DNA of 64,000 nt from Moniliella sp. 'wahieum' (lineage: Eukaryota; Basidiomycota; Moniliellomycetes; Moniliellales; Moniliellaceae), in the NCBI GenBank assembly GCA_003971905.1, contig RSEE01000014.1, positions 682,001-746,000 on the forward strand, read 5' to 3'. Under the pieces are notes generated by a model that did no database searches, was not told the origin of the DNA, and saw only the letters and a list, made by a program, of their open reading frames with translations. Positions within the stretch are counted from its first letter, which is position 1. Each line of letters starts with the position of its first letter. This document shows, one piece after another, positions 26,583-38,274 of this stretch. A program made the translations under genes and the position numbers.

Positions 26583-28033
26583 ATGTCCAACAAGATCGAC
26601 GTGCGTGTACCCTACTCTCCCACCTTCCTCTAACTCACCATTTTCCATCCCGTCCTACAGAAGGCCATCGAGCTCGTCCAGAAAGCAATTGAGGAGGACA
26701 CCAAGCAGAACTACGAAGAGGCCTACAAACTTTACCAGAATGCGCTCGACTTCTTCATGCTGGCACTCAAGTACGAAAAAACGATAAGCTCAAGGACATG
26801 ATCAAGAAAAGATCACAGAGTATCTTGATCGCGCCGAGCAACTGAAGTCGTACCTTGCCAAACAGAACGAGGCCCAGTCCCGCCGCGCAGTTGGTGCCGA
26901 TGGTGGCGGCAAGTCTGTTGGAGGCACAACGGCGGCAAACATGACGACAAGGACAGCGTTGACGAGGAGACCAAGAAGCTCCGTGCTGGTCTTAGCTCCG
27001 CCATTCTGTCGGAGAAGCCTAACGTACACTGGGACGACATTGCCGGTCTGGCTACTGCAAAGGAGGCCCTCAAAGAGGCAGTCATTATGCCTATCCTGCT
27101 CCCCCATCTCTTTACGGGAAAGCGCACTCCTTGGCGCGGCATTTTGCTTACGGTCCACCTGGTACCGGTAAGAGCTTTTTGGCCAAAGCGGTGGCGACTG
27201 AAGCCAAATGTACCTTCTTTTCGGTTAGTTCTTCCGACTTGGTGAGCAAGTGGATGGGAGAGTCGGAGAGGCTGGTCAAACAGCTTTTTGCCATGGCTCG
27301 CGAGTCCAAACCCTCGATCATTTTTATCGATGAGGTCGACTCTCTGTGCGGCACTCGAGGAGAGGGAGAGTCGGAGGCCTCCCGTCGGATCAAGACCGAG
27401 TTTTTGGTCCAGATGAATGGTGTCGGGAATGAGAACTCTGGTATCCTCGTCTTGGGCGCTACCAACATTCCTTGGGCCCTTGACATTGCGATCAAGCGGC
27501 GGTTCGAGAAACGAATTTACATTCCTCTCCCGGATGTCCATGCTCGGCAAAAGATGTTTGAACTCAATGTGGGATCAACACCTTGCAGCCTCACCCACGC
27601 TGACTGGCACCGCCTCGCTGTCAGTACCGATGGATATTCCGGATCGGATATTTCGGTGCTGGTACGCGACGCGATTATGCAGCCGCTCCGCAAAGTGTCA
27701 CGCGCCACCCACTTCAAACAGATCCAGGCCCCTGAGCGTCCTACACCAGAGGAGCTGCGGGCGAAGGACTCGGACGGGCCTGAACCGGCCGAAACGGACT
27801 CGCTTCCGGCGGAAAAAGAGGTCACTGCGCTCAAGACGTACTGGATCCCGTGCTCGCCTGGTGACCCAGATGCGGTGGAGAAGTCGTGGACCGACGTTGA
27901 CCCGGCGGACTTGATGGAGCCCCCGATCGTTTACAACGACTTTGTAAAGGCAATCGCTTCCACACCGCCGACAGTTACACCAGCCGACATTGAGAAGCAC
28001 GCCGAGTTCACGCAGGACGCCGGCGTGGAGTAG
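26583..28033 (+). CDS. VPS4: AAA ATPase VPS4
   Basis: Disassembles ESCRT-III during multivesicular-body sorting and membrane scission. The first exon encodes MSNKID; a 60-bp intron (26601-26660) follows. The MIT domain reads [20 protein letters not shown]. Next come the AAA domain with Walker A (GPPGTGKS), Walker B ([13 protein letters not shown]) and arginine-finger region ([14 protein letters not shown]), then the beta domain and the C-terminal helix (EFTQDAGVE). Three one-base deletions in homopolymers (an A run near 26776, an A run near 26808, a T run near 27150) split the frame. Restoring the runs is enough to recover family sequence, so these are almost surely sequence errors. About 435 residues. 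Confidence 0.95.
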
Positions 28034-28258
28034 ATATCCTACCGTCACCTGCTACACTCTCCCTACATTACGATGAATGCCAGCTTAAACCTCCTTCCTC
28101 TCCATAGTGTGCATCTGGGATCTGACACCGGCCCGGGTATATCGAATGGCAGAAGGGTGCCTTGTGTTAATCAAGGGGGTCTAAGATCTAAGGGCCAGCA
28201 CCTCGGATCCTGTGACCCTCCCTTACACATCCGGGCACAGCGCGAGGATACTATCCCC

Positions 28259-28280
28259 TGGCCTAAGGCCTAAGGCCTAA
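28259..28280. repeat. heptamer array, AGGCCTA
   Basis: Two full AGGCCTA units preceded by a partial one. Confidence 0.65.
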
Positions 28281-28451
28281 TGCCACTCATCCTTATCTTC
28301 CTCAGTCCAGGTTCACGTTCCACTTGAACAACCCAGCTGCTGTCTTCTCCGCACTGCATAACTGAGGCAACGCCCAGATAATCACGTGACTACCGTAGGC
28401 TCGTGCACTCGCATGCCACATGTCACGTGTGGCGGTGCATCACACGGATTT

Positions 28452-28477
28452 CGGTGACCGGTGACCGGTGACCGGTG
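28452..28477. repeat. heptamer array, ACCGGTG x3
   Basis: Three exact ACCGGTG units preceded by a partial one (CGGTG). Confidence 0.75.
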
Positions 28478-28505
28478 AGTACGTTGAGTATTCAAATGAA
28501 GCGCT

Positions 28506-28519
28506 ACGCGTCACGCGTC
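28506..28519. repeat. heptamer array, ACGCGTC x2
   Basis: Two ACGCGTC units 29 bp after the ACCGGTG array. Confidence 0.6.
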
Positions 28520-29204
28520 GCGTCACGAGAGGCTGGCGGCGTGCACACGGCTTTCAATATCGTGCCCCGTACAAGGCGCAGGCACCAGGACACTGTGCCA
28601 GGTATATGAAACAGGTCTTGATCGGCTCGATCAGCTTGACTCACTCGCTCCTCAAAACCCCCGAAGTCGTCAAAAGAGGTTCGGGCAACCTATATCAAAG
28701 CCAATATCGCGGGGAAGAAGGCTGCGATATAATGAGGTCCTAGTGAAGAGAGACGAACCATGGCCTGAATGCATATGACAAAGGCCCCTGAGATATGAGA
28801 GCCAGGGTGCCTGCGCATATACGCCACACCGCCCCCACCACAACCACACTGCACAGCGGGAGAGGAGAAGGTCTCTTCTATCATCTACTTACTACTCAGG
28901 GGCTGAGTGAAATGCATATGGACTCGTTTTTGCTCCAACATTCGTGCAAGTATTAGGATGTCGTTCGCACTAGAGAGCACAACAGAGACAACGGCGTACG
29001 CTCGTCCAATAAGCGCTAAGCCTAACGACCAATCTAATTTGATCCGTCGACCTTTTTACGTACAACAACAGGACAAGGACCGACGAGCAGCTCGCCGACG
29101 GTGGGGGGGCATATACATCCAAGGTAGCGCCAACGGGAGTAAAAGCAGAAGGCGCCGATATATATTGCGCCCTGTCCCGCTGAAAAAACGTCCGTTCTTC
29201 CAAG

Positions 29205-29218
29205 TTCAACGTTTAACG
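29205..29218. repeat. heptamers TTCAACG + TTTAACG
   Basis: Two 7-bp units differing by one base. Confidence 0.45.
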
Positions 29219-29930
29219 TTTAGTTCATTAATCAATGTTCCCATGCTCACAACCTTTTTATACACTGTGGGTACCTGTAGCCTTATTGCATGAAAACGTC
29301 ATGAACTGATTTGGATATAGTGTTAGCATTGCAATCCAGGAAGATAACACGTAACAACTTACCAGGACGTGTGCACACACATTGGTTTGAAATGGGAGTA
29401 CGCAATCGATGATTTCGATGATCGGTGGAAATTAAAAGCAGAGCGAGAACCTTATATACATTTGCCCGTTTTGTGTATGCCCTTTGACCCGTTTGACCCT
29501 CGAAACAGCCTCACGCGACCCGCGCTTCAACGCTCTCAGGGTCTTAGGCTGAGGCGGGAGGGGCAGAGCCCCTTTGTACAAGGGTCCCCAACAGGTCCCA
29601 CCCACACATTTCTCGGTGTCTTCTCCCACTCCCCAATATCTTCATCAAACCCTTTCTCTCGGACCTCGGTGTACATATCCCCTGTGCCTCGACCTCAGGG
29701 TCCTTAATCCTTAGACCTACTGTTGTCACCGCTGATATCTCTCCGCCATCGAAAAAAGCTTCAATTAGCACCCATCTCTCACAGTCAGTTCCCCACCACA
29801 GAAGCCACCAGTCCTAATATAGACGTCCCTCCTCAGGCCTCAGGAAACGTTCCGCCATAAAGCTCACCCCCCCACAACCTATTCTACTTCACTCCTCATC
29901 AACCACAACCCCTATTCTCCCTCCGCCCCC

Positions 29931-32369
29931 ATGCGTCCGTACCGCGCTACAAGTGCGCCTGCACGATCGTTTTTGGTTCTCGCCGTCCTCTTCTCTATAC
30001 TTCCGCTCGTCTCGTCCGCCTTGGTGCCTGTTCGGACCAACGGGCGACGTAAGATCACCAGCAGGGCTGCTCCCACTGCTCCGAATGGCATCAGCAGTAC
30101 TGGCAAACCTTTCAATGGTCAAGCGTTTGACTACGGTCAGTACCCTCTCCTTTTTCCTTTCCCCCAATATCTGTGTCGTTCTAGATGAACAGGGCACGGC
30201 ATTGCCATGTCCATTAATCCTCACGTATCTGACAATTTCCCCTCTCAGTCGTGGTCGGCGGCGGCACTGCTGGTTTGACTGTAGCCTCGCGGCTGTCCGA
30301 GGACAGTTCCGTCACTGTGGCGGTGATTGAGGCTGGTATTAGCGGTGAGGGCGATACGACGCTCACCACTCCAAATGGCATGGTGCGTTTATGACCCCCG
30401 AATCAACAGCCTTCATATTGTCTCTCTTGCGATTCACTGTCGGCATTCCATTAACCTCCCTTATTCTGCCATATGCCTCTGGCGTTCCAACAAAAAAGCT
30501 CTACAATACCTCGGAACACACTATCAAAGACTGGGCGGATAACACCATCAACCAGACCGGGTTGGGCGGCCGTTCAATCTACTACCCTCGCGGGAAAGTG
30601 CTTGGTGAGTGTCTTCCATTGTGTGCTTTTTTACTTCATTTTGTGGTGCCGTTTTTCGCTTACACTATTCTATCTGATTCGGGAAGGCGGGTCAAGCGCT
30701 ATCAACGGAATGTATATGGTTCGCCAACCTGCGTTGGAGCAAGCAAGCTGGGCCAATCTGGCAGCCAACATCAGCGCAAACGCCAGCAAGACATGGGGCT
30801 GGGACAATATGTTGGCAGCCATGAAGAAGTCGGAAATCTTCACGCCCCCGAGCGACAGTGTGGTAGCGGCTGTCAAGTCTGGTGCAGGTAACCAGAACAT
30901 TCTCGGCTACAATAACGGTTCGCACGGTACCTCTGGAAACATCCATGCCAGTTGGCCGGGCGTTTCCTACGAGTCGGTCGGGGGATTTTTGGAGGGAGCT
31001 TCCCAAACGCTAACATTCCAGTAAACCAAGATCCTGACAATGGGAACAACACGGGGCCATTCCTTAGCACTTCTGCCATCAATCCGTCCAATTGGACCCG
31101 TTCCTTTTCTCGTTCAGGCTATCTTGACCCATTTGTCGCCCGGCCAAATCTGTTTGTCTTGACCGGGCACCAAGCGACCAAGATCATGTTTGACACTTCT
31201 ACCCCTCCCAGGGCGACAGGAGTACAGTTTGCAGCATCACGCAACGGCACGTGCAGACGGTGAATGCGAACAAGGAGGTCATCCTTTCTGCCGGTGTCAT
31301 CGGCTCCCCTCAACTGCTACAGTTGTCTGGGATCGGTGATGAGTCTGTTCTATCTCCCGTTGGGATCAAACAGGTGGCAAACGTGCCAGGCGTCGGGTTC
31401 CACATGCAAGACCACTTAAGTGGTGCCGTCTCCTACACATCCCCTGGAACGGCTATGCCCGTCACTGCCATGACCGGCAACGCCAAGAACGATAGTTTCA
31501 GTAACGCTGCTGTGGCCTACCCTGCCCATCGGGACCGTATTGGACAAGAACCAGCTCATATCCAATCTCCATCATCTCTGGATCAGTTTGTTTCGGCCTA
31601 CGATGCTCCCGCGACTGTCCAAGAAGGTTACCGTGCTTCGCTCAACGAGTTGATTGTCAACATGTACCCTAATGATGCTCCCGCCATTGAAATACTGTGG
31701 TTCATGGCGTATGATTCTATCAGTATTCAATGCGGCCTCCAACACCCTACATCTCAAGGGTCAGTCAAGATCACATCCTCCAACGCCTTTGATTTGCCCG
31801 CCATTGATCCCGCCTACCTGAAGAATGCGATCGATATTGACGTCCTGCGAGGAGGATGTCAACTGGCACGGAAAATCGGCCAGTCAGGGGCTGTGAAACC
31901 TTTTGTGTCGACAGAAACGGCACCAGGCGCCAACGTTCAGTCTGATGACCAATGGAACAGCTTTATACAGCAACAGTTCGCTACGGAATACCACCCGAGC
32001 AGCTCCTGCGCCATGCTTCCCCTTTCTCAAGGTGGCGTGGTTGATGATCACCTTCGTGTGTACAACACTCAGGGCTTGCGCGTCGTCGATGCTTCAGTTC
32101 CCCCCATTACATTCTCCCAGCATCTTCTTACCGTCACATACGGAATTGGGGAAATTGGCGCTCAACTTATCGCTCAGGACAATGCCCTCCCACCGCCCGG
32201 TGCCTCTGGCTCTTCCTCCAGCTCAAGCACCCCTGGATCGTCAGCGCGTAATGGAGGGTCACCGAGTTCTACTTCTTCGCCGAAGACATCTGATTCCATC
32301 CCTCAGTACAGCGTCAGATCAGCCATTTCGCTCTTGATTGTTGTGGTAGTGTACATTCAAAACCTATGA
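29931..32369 (+). CDS. secreted GMC oxidoreductase (glucose/aryl-alcohol oxidase-like), possibly GPI-anchored
   Basis: FAD enzyme oxidising an alcohol or sugar outside the cell. A signal peptide (SFLVLAVLFSILPLVSSA) is followed, across an intron (30136-30248), by the FAD-binding motif VVVGGGTAGLTVASRLSED. The GMC signature comes after SIYYPRGKVL, where an 82-bp intron (30605-30686) splices to GGSSAINGMYMVRQP. VILSAGVIGSPQLLQLSGIG is the second GMC signature. The C-terminal catalytic region has EYHPSSSCAM and SQHLLTVTYGIGE, giving the two active-site histidines. After the enzyme comes a Ser-rich spacer and a hydrophobic end (SVRSAISLLIVVVVYIQNL), the layout of a GPI-anchor signal. An intron near 30383 has no clear acceptor, and the frame changes near 31020 and 31245. 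Confidence 0.88.
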
Positions 32370-33316
32370 GTGTGGATCCTACCCCATCAAAGAGCCACCA
32401 CAGTCAACCCCGTCATCCCCCCTGCCCGTCATCAACGATCGGCCTCACGTCAATACCGGCAAGGGCCATTTCATCTCCTCAGATGTAATACGTCGTTATA
32501 TTCCCAACACCTGTTTTACGTTCTGCTACCCTTCCCCATCTGGACTTTACATCATTTATTCTCGTTTGCTTTCACTCCCCCCTCCCCCCTTTTTCGTATC
32601 TCTTCCCGTCTGTGCTCTGGCCTGAAGCCTCAAGCCTCAAGCCAAACCTTGGGGGGAATGTGGGTTGTGTGGCCTTTATTCCTCTCAAGCCTTTTTCGAG
32701 ATCGGACATTTGCTCCAAGGCACTCAACGCTGCCCTCTTGATGATCATTTCCTCACGATGTTTTTCACGTTTTCTTGCCAACGAAGATCATGACGATTGA
32801 TGATGATCGATGATACCAAAACCATATAGAAGGCGTCATATGCTCACACCAGCGCGCCACCGACAAAAAGTATACAATCTCGATAGAAGATCGCATACTA
32901 TGTAATGCTATGATGGAGGGCAGGGTGGTGATGATGCATGGGAGAGGGTAAACAGACAGTGGTACAGATGTGGAGTTTCTGTGTTTTGCGGGAACAGAAT
33001 GGGAGAGAAAGGAACATTGGACGACAGGTATATATATACCACAAGGGGCCAACTCGTCGGTCTGACAACCTGCAGAGATCTGGGGTGTGGAACCCGCTTT
33101 TGCGGTTGGACGTAATAACGCGTTTCTGTCATCGATATGACCATCGCATGAAGTGCATGACGCGCTACCCTCACAACACGCATCTGGCCAACTAGTTAGT
33201 AGTCACGTATACCCTTAGGCTCAGTGCTCATTATTCGCATCCGCATCCTCTCGCGCGCTTAATTTGGTTTGGGATGAAGCTTGAAGGAATGGCAGGTGCT
33301 ACCGGGTCCTGTGTTG

Positions 33317-33365
33317 ACATGTGACATGTGACAGGCCGGCAGTAACTAGTAACTAGGAACTAGTA
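33317..33365. repeat. heptamer arrays, ACATGTG x2 then ACTAGTA x3
   Basis: ACATGTG at 33317-33330; ACTAGTA, ACTAGGA, ACTAGTA at 33345-33365. Confidence 0.65.
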
Positions 33366-33790
33366 ACGCACTTCGCCTTCTGATGGGGTTAGGTGTATAA
33401 GCTCTGGGTATAAGCGCGTGAGATCGAAGAGAGCCGACAGCAAACGCTGGATGTGCGAGCCGGTCAGGCAATGGGCCTGTTAAGCGTCTGATGTATTATG
33501 GCCCTGTTCGGTTTGCAAACCCATGCATACGAAGGCAGGGGCGGAGGAACCGCAACGGTCGCCCACGTGCTACCTGCTTCCTAGTGAAGCTAGTGAGATC
33601 TGAGATCGAAGTGAGTGTTTGCTTATGCGCGTTGCGCGATGCATGATGCACAATGGATGATACTGGGTGTTCCTATTTCCTATTTAGTAGTTAGTAGGCA
33701 CTGTAGGGTACTGCCGATCCGTCTCGGGCGATCTGCACGCTGACTGGTACGGGGCTAGTCTGGAAGCCAGCTGGAGCTTATATCTTGACG

Positions 33791-33820
33791 GTGCGCGTGT
33801 GTGTGCGCGTGTGTGTGCGC
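33791..33820. repeat. alternating purine-pyrimidine tract
   Basis: Thirty bases of strictly alternating G with T or C (GTGCGC and GTGTGT blocks), a classic Z-DNA-prone sequence. Confidence 0.7.
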
Positions 33821-34560
33821 GGGTGCGTGGTGTGCATGCGGCGTGGGAGGAGTATCAGTGCTCCGCTGGGCATGGGGCCACTCTGCCCAACGTCCCTCCG
33901 CAAGCCCCTGCCGCACACCTAGGCCGAGTGGAGCCAGTGGCGCGACCAGGCATGGCACGGCAGCATGCAGCCCGGCAGCACGGCAGCACGGCAGCAGGCG
34001 GCAACACGGCAGCTCACGGCGGGCTGGCGTGTGCATATGCCCAGGACGCGACGGGGATGGAACGGGGGCAGTGTGTTCGATGGTGCCTTGACATTGAGAC
34101 CTGAAGCTGGAGGCTTGGAGCTGGCCGGAGGCCGCAGTCAGACACGCAGTCGATCATCTGCTGGCACGTCAGGGCACACCCTTCCGTCCTTCCCGTTCAA
34201 GGTAGGCTAGGCCCTCGGGGCGGAGTCCTGCTACGACATGCACTACAGCAGCCTACACAAACTCTCTGAATGGCATCCGCGAGATCAATATTCAATGAGA
34301 TCACCTTAGGCATCATGCATCATGCGCACCGGTCACCAGCTCCCCAGCCGCGGACGCTCAGTCTGGCCCAGCCAGCCCTTTGCCCTCTGCGTCGATCGCC
34401 GCTTGCTACCATCAACGTCCAACCTCCAGCCCGTCCGCCTTGCTGCAATCCCCACCGCTGGCTTCGGTGTTCACTTTTCCCCTCCTCCGTCTTTCCCACC
34501 TGCCCTCTCCCTGCCCACAACCTCAGTCTTGCACATCCGCCTACCACACGCTCTTTCCTC

Positions 34561-35982
34561 ATGGCTCGTTTATCACTCGTTGTGGGTCTGCTGGCCCTGA
34601 TAGCCCCAGCCACTGCCCTCTCCAACTCTCAAGTCAGGCAGTCCACCTCACATGCGCCACCCGGGCCGGTCCCTCTCCACCCATGCTCACGCTCACGCCG
34701 CTCCCGCGCCTGCTGCCCGTCACGCCTACTTGGCCAACCACACGCTCTCGGACCGTAGCCTCGATAAGCGTAGCGGTGAAGCCACTTGGTACCACCCTGT
34801 AACCGAAGGAGGTGCTCAGAGTTCATGCGGGCGCTGGCTGTCCGATTCCACCCCTGCTGTGGCGCTTTCTCAAGTCGGCTGGGCGTACTTTGCCAATCAA
34901 GGTATCAGCGCATCCGAGTTGTGCTACAAAGCCATCACCATCACTGCCCCTGATGGTGCGACCGCCCAGGCGCAGATTATGGACCAATGCCCTCAGACCG
35001 GTAACACCTGTGGCAACATTGCACGTATTCACTCTTTTTTCTTGCGCCTAGTTGAACTTGAGCTGACCGGCGATCCCTTTTCTTCAGTGCGATATCGACC
35101 TGACTTATGGGCTGTTTGGAGAGCTGGCGGACCACACTGTCGGTATCTTCCCGGTTAAATGGGCATTCAACGATGGCACGTACTCTCCTTGCGGCCCCAA
35201 CGGCGGTGGGTCAGCTAAGCCCACACACGATCCCTCCAACTCTGGTTCGTCCGGTGACAACGAAGCCAAATCCAAGTCTCTGGCTGCTGCATCTTCTGCT
35301 TCTGCTGCCTCCGCTGCCTCTGCTGCCTCGCTGCTTCTGCTGCCTCTGCCAAAGCGGAGCAAAAATCCGAGTCTCTTGCGTCAGTCCATTCGGCTGAAGC
35401 CGCTGCCTCTGCTGCTTCTGCGGCATCTGCTGCTTCCGCTGCATCGGCTGCATCGGCTTCCGCTGCCAGGGCGGAGCATAAGTCCGAGTCGCTTGCTTCG
35501 CTCTATTCGAAGGAATCCGCCGCATCCGTTGCTTCTGTGGCTTCCGCATCATCTGTATCGGCTGCTCATGGCGCTCTCACACTTCCCTTGTAGCGGCATC
35601 TAAATCTTCTGCCTCCGAGGCAGCTGCTTCGAAAGCATCTGTCGCCTCGCTCGCATCAATCGCATCCGCTCAGAGCCTAGCGTCGCATATCTCCCTCGCC
35701 AGTGTGGCCTCCCAGGCCTCCGTACTCAGCGTCTCGTCTCTTGCATCCGTCTCCTCGGTTTCAAGATCTCTTTCGCTGGTGTCCGCGTCCCAAGCAGCTG
35801 CATCTGTTGCATCTGTTGCTTCCGTTGCGTCGGTGCAAAGTGTCAGTAGGGAATCGGTCGCAAGTGCGTCCAAATCATCGGCTTTGGCCAGTGCTTCAGC
35901 CAACATCAATGTCAACCGCGTCAACAACATATATGCCGTCTTTGACAAGATGGCCAACTACGCCAAGCCTTCTTCATCTTGA
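34561..35982 (+). CDS. secreted double-psi beta-barrel (barwin/expansin-like) protein with long Ala/Ser tail
   Basis: Signal peptide MARLSLVVGLLALIAPATA. After a linker rich in His/Ala comes a DPBB domain: GEATWYHPVTEGGAQSSCG, ASELCYKAITITAPDG, IMDQCPQTGNTCGN, and across an intron (about 35030-35089) CDIDLTYGLFGELA and VGIFPVKWAF. Barwin/RlpA-like domains bind or loosen cell-wall polymers; some fungal ones are plant-interaction proteins. The second half is a highly repetitive Ala/Ser/Val tail with recurring KSESLAS blocks (from 35270), ending NVNRVNNIYAVFDKMANY. Frame slips occur in the repeats and near 34640. The tail is an unusual addition to a DPBB protein. Confidence 0.72.
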
Positions 35983-36975
35983 TCTAACTGCTCACTTGCG
36001 CTACTGCGTCGGTCTCCCTCGTCAGGTGAAATCCGTTTGTCCTGCTTCCGTTCCTTTTGGCCAATTCCACGGCTGGCTTCCGTTGGTGCTATCAACATTC
36101 CTTTCTTCTTTTTGTCATTGGGACGCCCCTGTCCGGTATCCGTGTCGTTTTTATGTTAACACGTAAAACCGCCGGATGCTCCATCTTACCCCCTACCCCC
36201 CCTCCATGCCTTTGTCCATTTTACCTGTGCGGTGATCATTACCTGTGTTTGCGAGCTACTCTCTTGGTGCCCGCCCCCTGGCGGGATCGCCCCCAGAGCA
36301 TCGTATCCATCATGATGGTGGCCATACCCTTTTTTTCTTGATGCGATCCTCATTTTCTCTCAAAACGTGGCGCATACTGCCTATTCATGCGTCCATGTAT
36401 CTGCATCGTTTCGGGAAGGATATAGCACCTGCAAACAAGAAAGGCCCTTCTCGCGCCTCATGAGGAGAATTGGGAACCCAGGTTGATTCAATTGATGTCC
36501 AGGAAAGGCACCGATCTGGGACGGCAGATGCGATGAAATAACTAACCCTAGTACTCACTGCCTGCGGGTGAGTCCGGCAACCACGGAAGACGAAGGACAC
36601 TGGTGTTCTGCGGGCTCGGAAAGGAACGATTCCAACCAGCGCAGCGCCAGTGTCGTGGACCGAGAGTTATGAGCACTAGACATGTGCTGGCGCTGTGCGA
36701 AGACCCGCCACACGTGGGCACCAGAGCCATCGGGTCGTGCCGTGGCCGCGACACTGCCCCACGCTGGCGCTTGGGCCTTGCTGTCTGTGCCGGCCGTGCG
36801 GCGAGCGGTGGGCGGCAGTAGTAACCGAGTGAGCAGCAGCAGGGGCAGCCTGTAGGAGCTGCGGCTGTGGTACGCCGCTCCAAGCCCCGCCGCCGCAATG
36901 GTCGCGGCGAGGGCGGCAGCGCCGTAAATCTCCCTAGTGGTTTCCCTCCACCACTACCCTGCCTCGTTCGCCATC
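35983..36975. other. intergenic
   Basis: 3' flank of the DPBB gene and promoter of the succinyl-CoA ligase gene. No further gene is seen. Confidence 0.45.
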
Positions 36976-38274
36976 ATGCGTGCTGTTGCTACCGCCCCCT
37001 TCCGTGCCGCCGCCCGTGCCGCCGTCTCTTCGCGCTTTGCTGCTCGTGCCACCCCTGTCGTGGCCCAGCAAGTGCGCAACCTGAGCCTGCATGAGTACCT
37101 CTCCATGGGTGTCCTCAATGAGTACGGCGTGCCCACCCCCAAGTTCGCTGCTGCCTCCTCGCCTGCTGAGGCCAAGGCGGCCGCTGATAAGTTTCCTCAA
37201 GGGTCTGTTATCAAGGCCCAGGTGCTAGCCGGTGGGCGTGGTAAGGGCCACTTTGACAATGGCCTCCAAGGCGGTGTGCATCTGCTCAAGAACCCGGCGG
37301 AGGCCGAGACGCTCGCTTCGCAAATGATTGGTGCCAACTTGATCACCAAGCAGACTGGCAAGGACGGTCGCATCTGCAACAAGGTCGTCATTGCCGAGGC
37401 CCGTGCTCCTCACCACGAATACTACGTTGCGCTGCTCAACGATCGTGCCACTCAGGGCCCTGTCCTCATTGCGTCGAACCAGGGTGGTATGTCGATTGAG
37501 GATGTGGCCAAGGAGAACCCCGATGCCATCATCACTACCCCAATTGACTTCAAGGAGGGCCTTACCGAGGCCAAGGCGCTCGAGATTGCCCACAAGCTTG
37601 GCTTCACTGGCCCTGAACAGGAGAAGGAGGCTGCCAAGATCTTTGTCAACCTGTACAAGCTCTTTGAAGAGAAGGACGCCACCCAGGTCGAAATCAACCC
37701 TCTCGCCGAGACCAAGGATGGCGCTGTGCTCTGCATGGACGCCAAGCTTGGCTTTGATGACAATGCCGAGTTCCGCCAGGCTGATATCTTTGCCCAGCGT
37801 GATGTGTCCCAGGAGAACGCGGCCGAGGTGGAGGCAGCCGAGGTGGGTCTCAACTACATCCAACTTGATGGCAACATTGCTTGCCTCGTCAACGGTGCTG
37901 GTCTTGCCATGGCCACCATGGACGTGCTGAAGCTGAAGGGTGGCGACCCGGCCAACTTCCTTGATGTCGGTGGTGGTGCGACCGCCGAGGCCGTCAAGAA
38001 GGCCTTCGAGATCATTCTCCGCTCCGACAAGGTCAAGGCTATCTTTGTCAACATCTTTGGTGGTATCATGCGTTGCGATGTGATTGCCGAAGGTATCATC
38101 CAGGCTACCAAGGAGCTGGATCTTTCGGTTCCCCTTGTCGTGCGTCTGCAGGGCACCAAGGAGATGGAGGCCAAGGCCATGATCAAGGAGTCGGGCTTGA
38201 AGATTTACTCCTTTGATGGCTTGGACGAGGCTGCTGCTGCCGCCGTCGAGGCTGCCGCCAAGGGCAGTCTCTAA
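36976..38274 (+). CDS. LSC2: succinyl-CoA ligase beta subunit, mitochondrial
   Basis: TCA-cycle enzyme making ATP or GTP from succinyl-CoA in the mitochondrial matrix with the alpha subunit. 432 residues. An Arg/Ala presequence (MRAVATAPFRAAARAAVSSR) precedes RNLSLHEYLSMGVLNEYGVP. The ATP-grasp domain has VLAGGRGKGHFDNGLQGGVH and VEINPLAETKDGAVLCMDAK; the CoA-ligase domain has LVNGAGLAMATMDVLKLKGG, NFLDVGGGA and FGGIMRCDVIAEGI. No intron and no frame break. The ATG at 36976 is preferred over the one at 36937 because it begins the presequence directly. Strong codon bias suggests high expression. Confidence 0.97.
   Translation: MRAVATAPFRAAARAAVSSRFAARATPVVAQQVRNLSLHEYLSMGVLNEYGVPTPKFAAASSPAEAKAAADKFPQGSVIKAQVLAGGRGKGHFDNGLQGGVHLLKNPAEAETLASQMIGANLITKQTGKDGRICNKVVIAEARAPHHEYYVALLNDRATQGPVLIASNQGGMSIEDVAKENPDAIITTPIDFKEGLTEAKALEIAHKLGFTGPEQEKEAAKIFVNLYKLFEEKDATQVEINPLAETKDGAVLCMDAKLGFDDNAEFRQADIFAQRDVSQENAAEVEAAEVGLNYIQLDGNIACLVNGAGLAMATMDVLKLKGGDPANFLDVGGGATAEAVKKAFEIILRSDKVKAIFVNIFGGIMRCDVIAEGIIQATKELDLSVPLVVRLQGTKEMEAKAMIKESGLKIYSFDGLDEAAAAAVEAAAKGSL

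Larger units (their letters stand above)
28034..29930. other. gene-free spacer with repeats
   Basis: 1.9 kb without a supportable gene. It contains AGGCCTA, ACCGGTG and ACGCGTC heptamer arrays, then TTCAACG/TTTAACG units near 29205. The last 100 bp before the GMC gene are pyrimidine-rich promoter DNA. Confidence 0.45.
32370..34560. other. gene-free spacer with simple repeats
   Basis: No gene is supported. It contains ACATGTG and ACTAGTA arrays (33317-33365), an alternating GT/GC run (33791-33820) and a CAGCACGG-type microsatellite around 33963-34015. Confidence 0.45.

Noticed and set aside
33755-34104. His/Ala-rich frames on both strands around the GT/GC tract
   Set aside because: Direct products of microsatellite DNA, with no coding signature.
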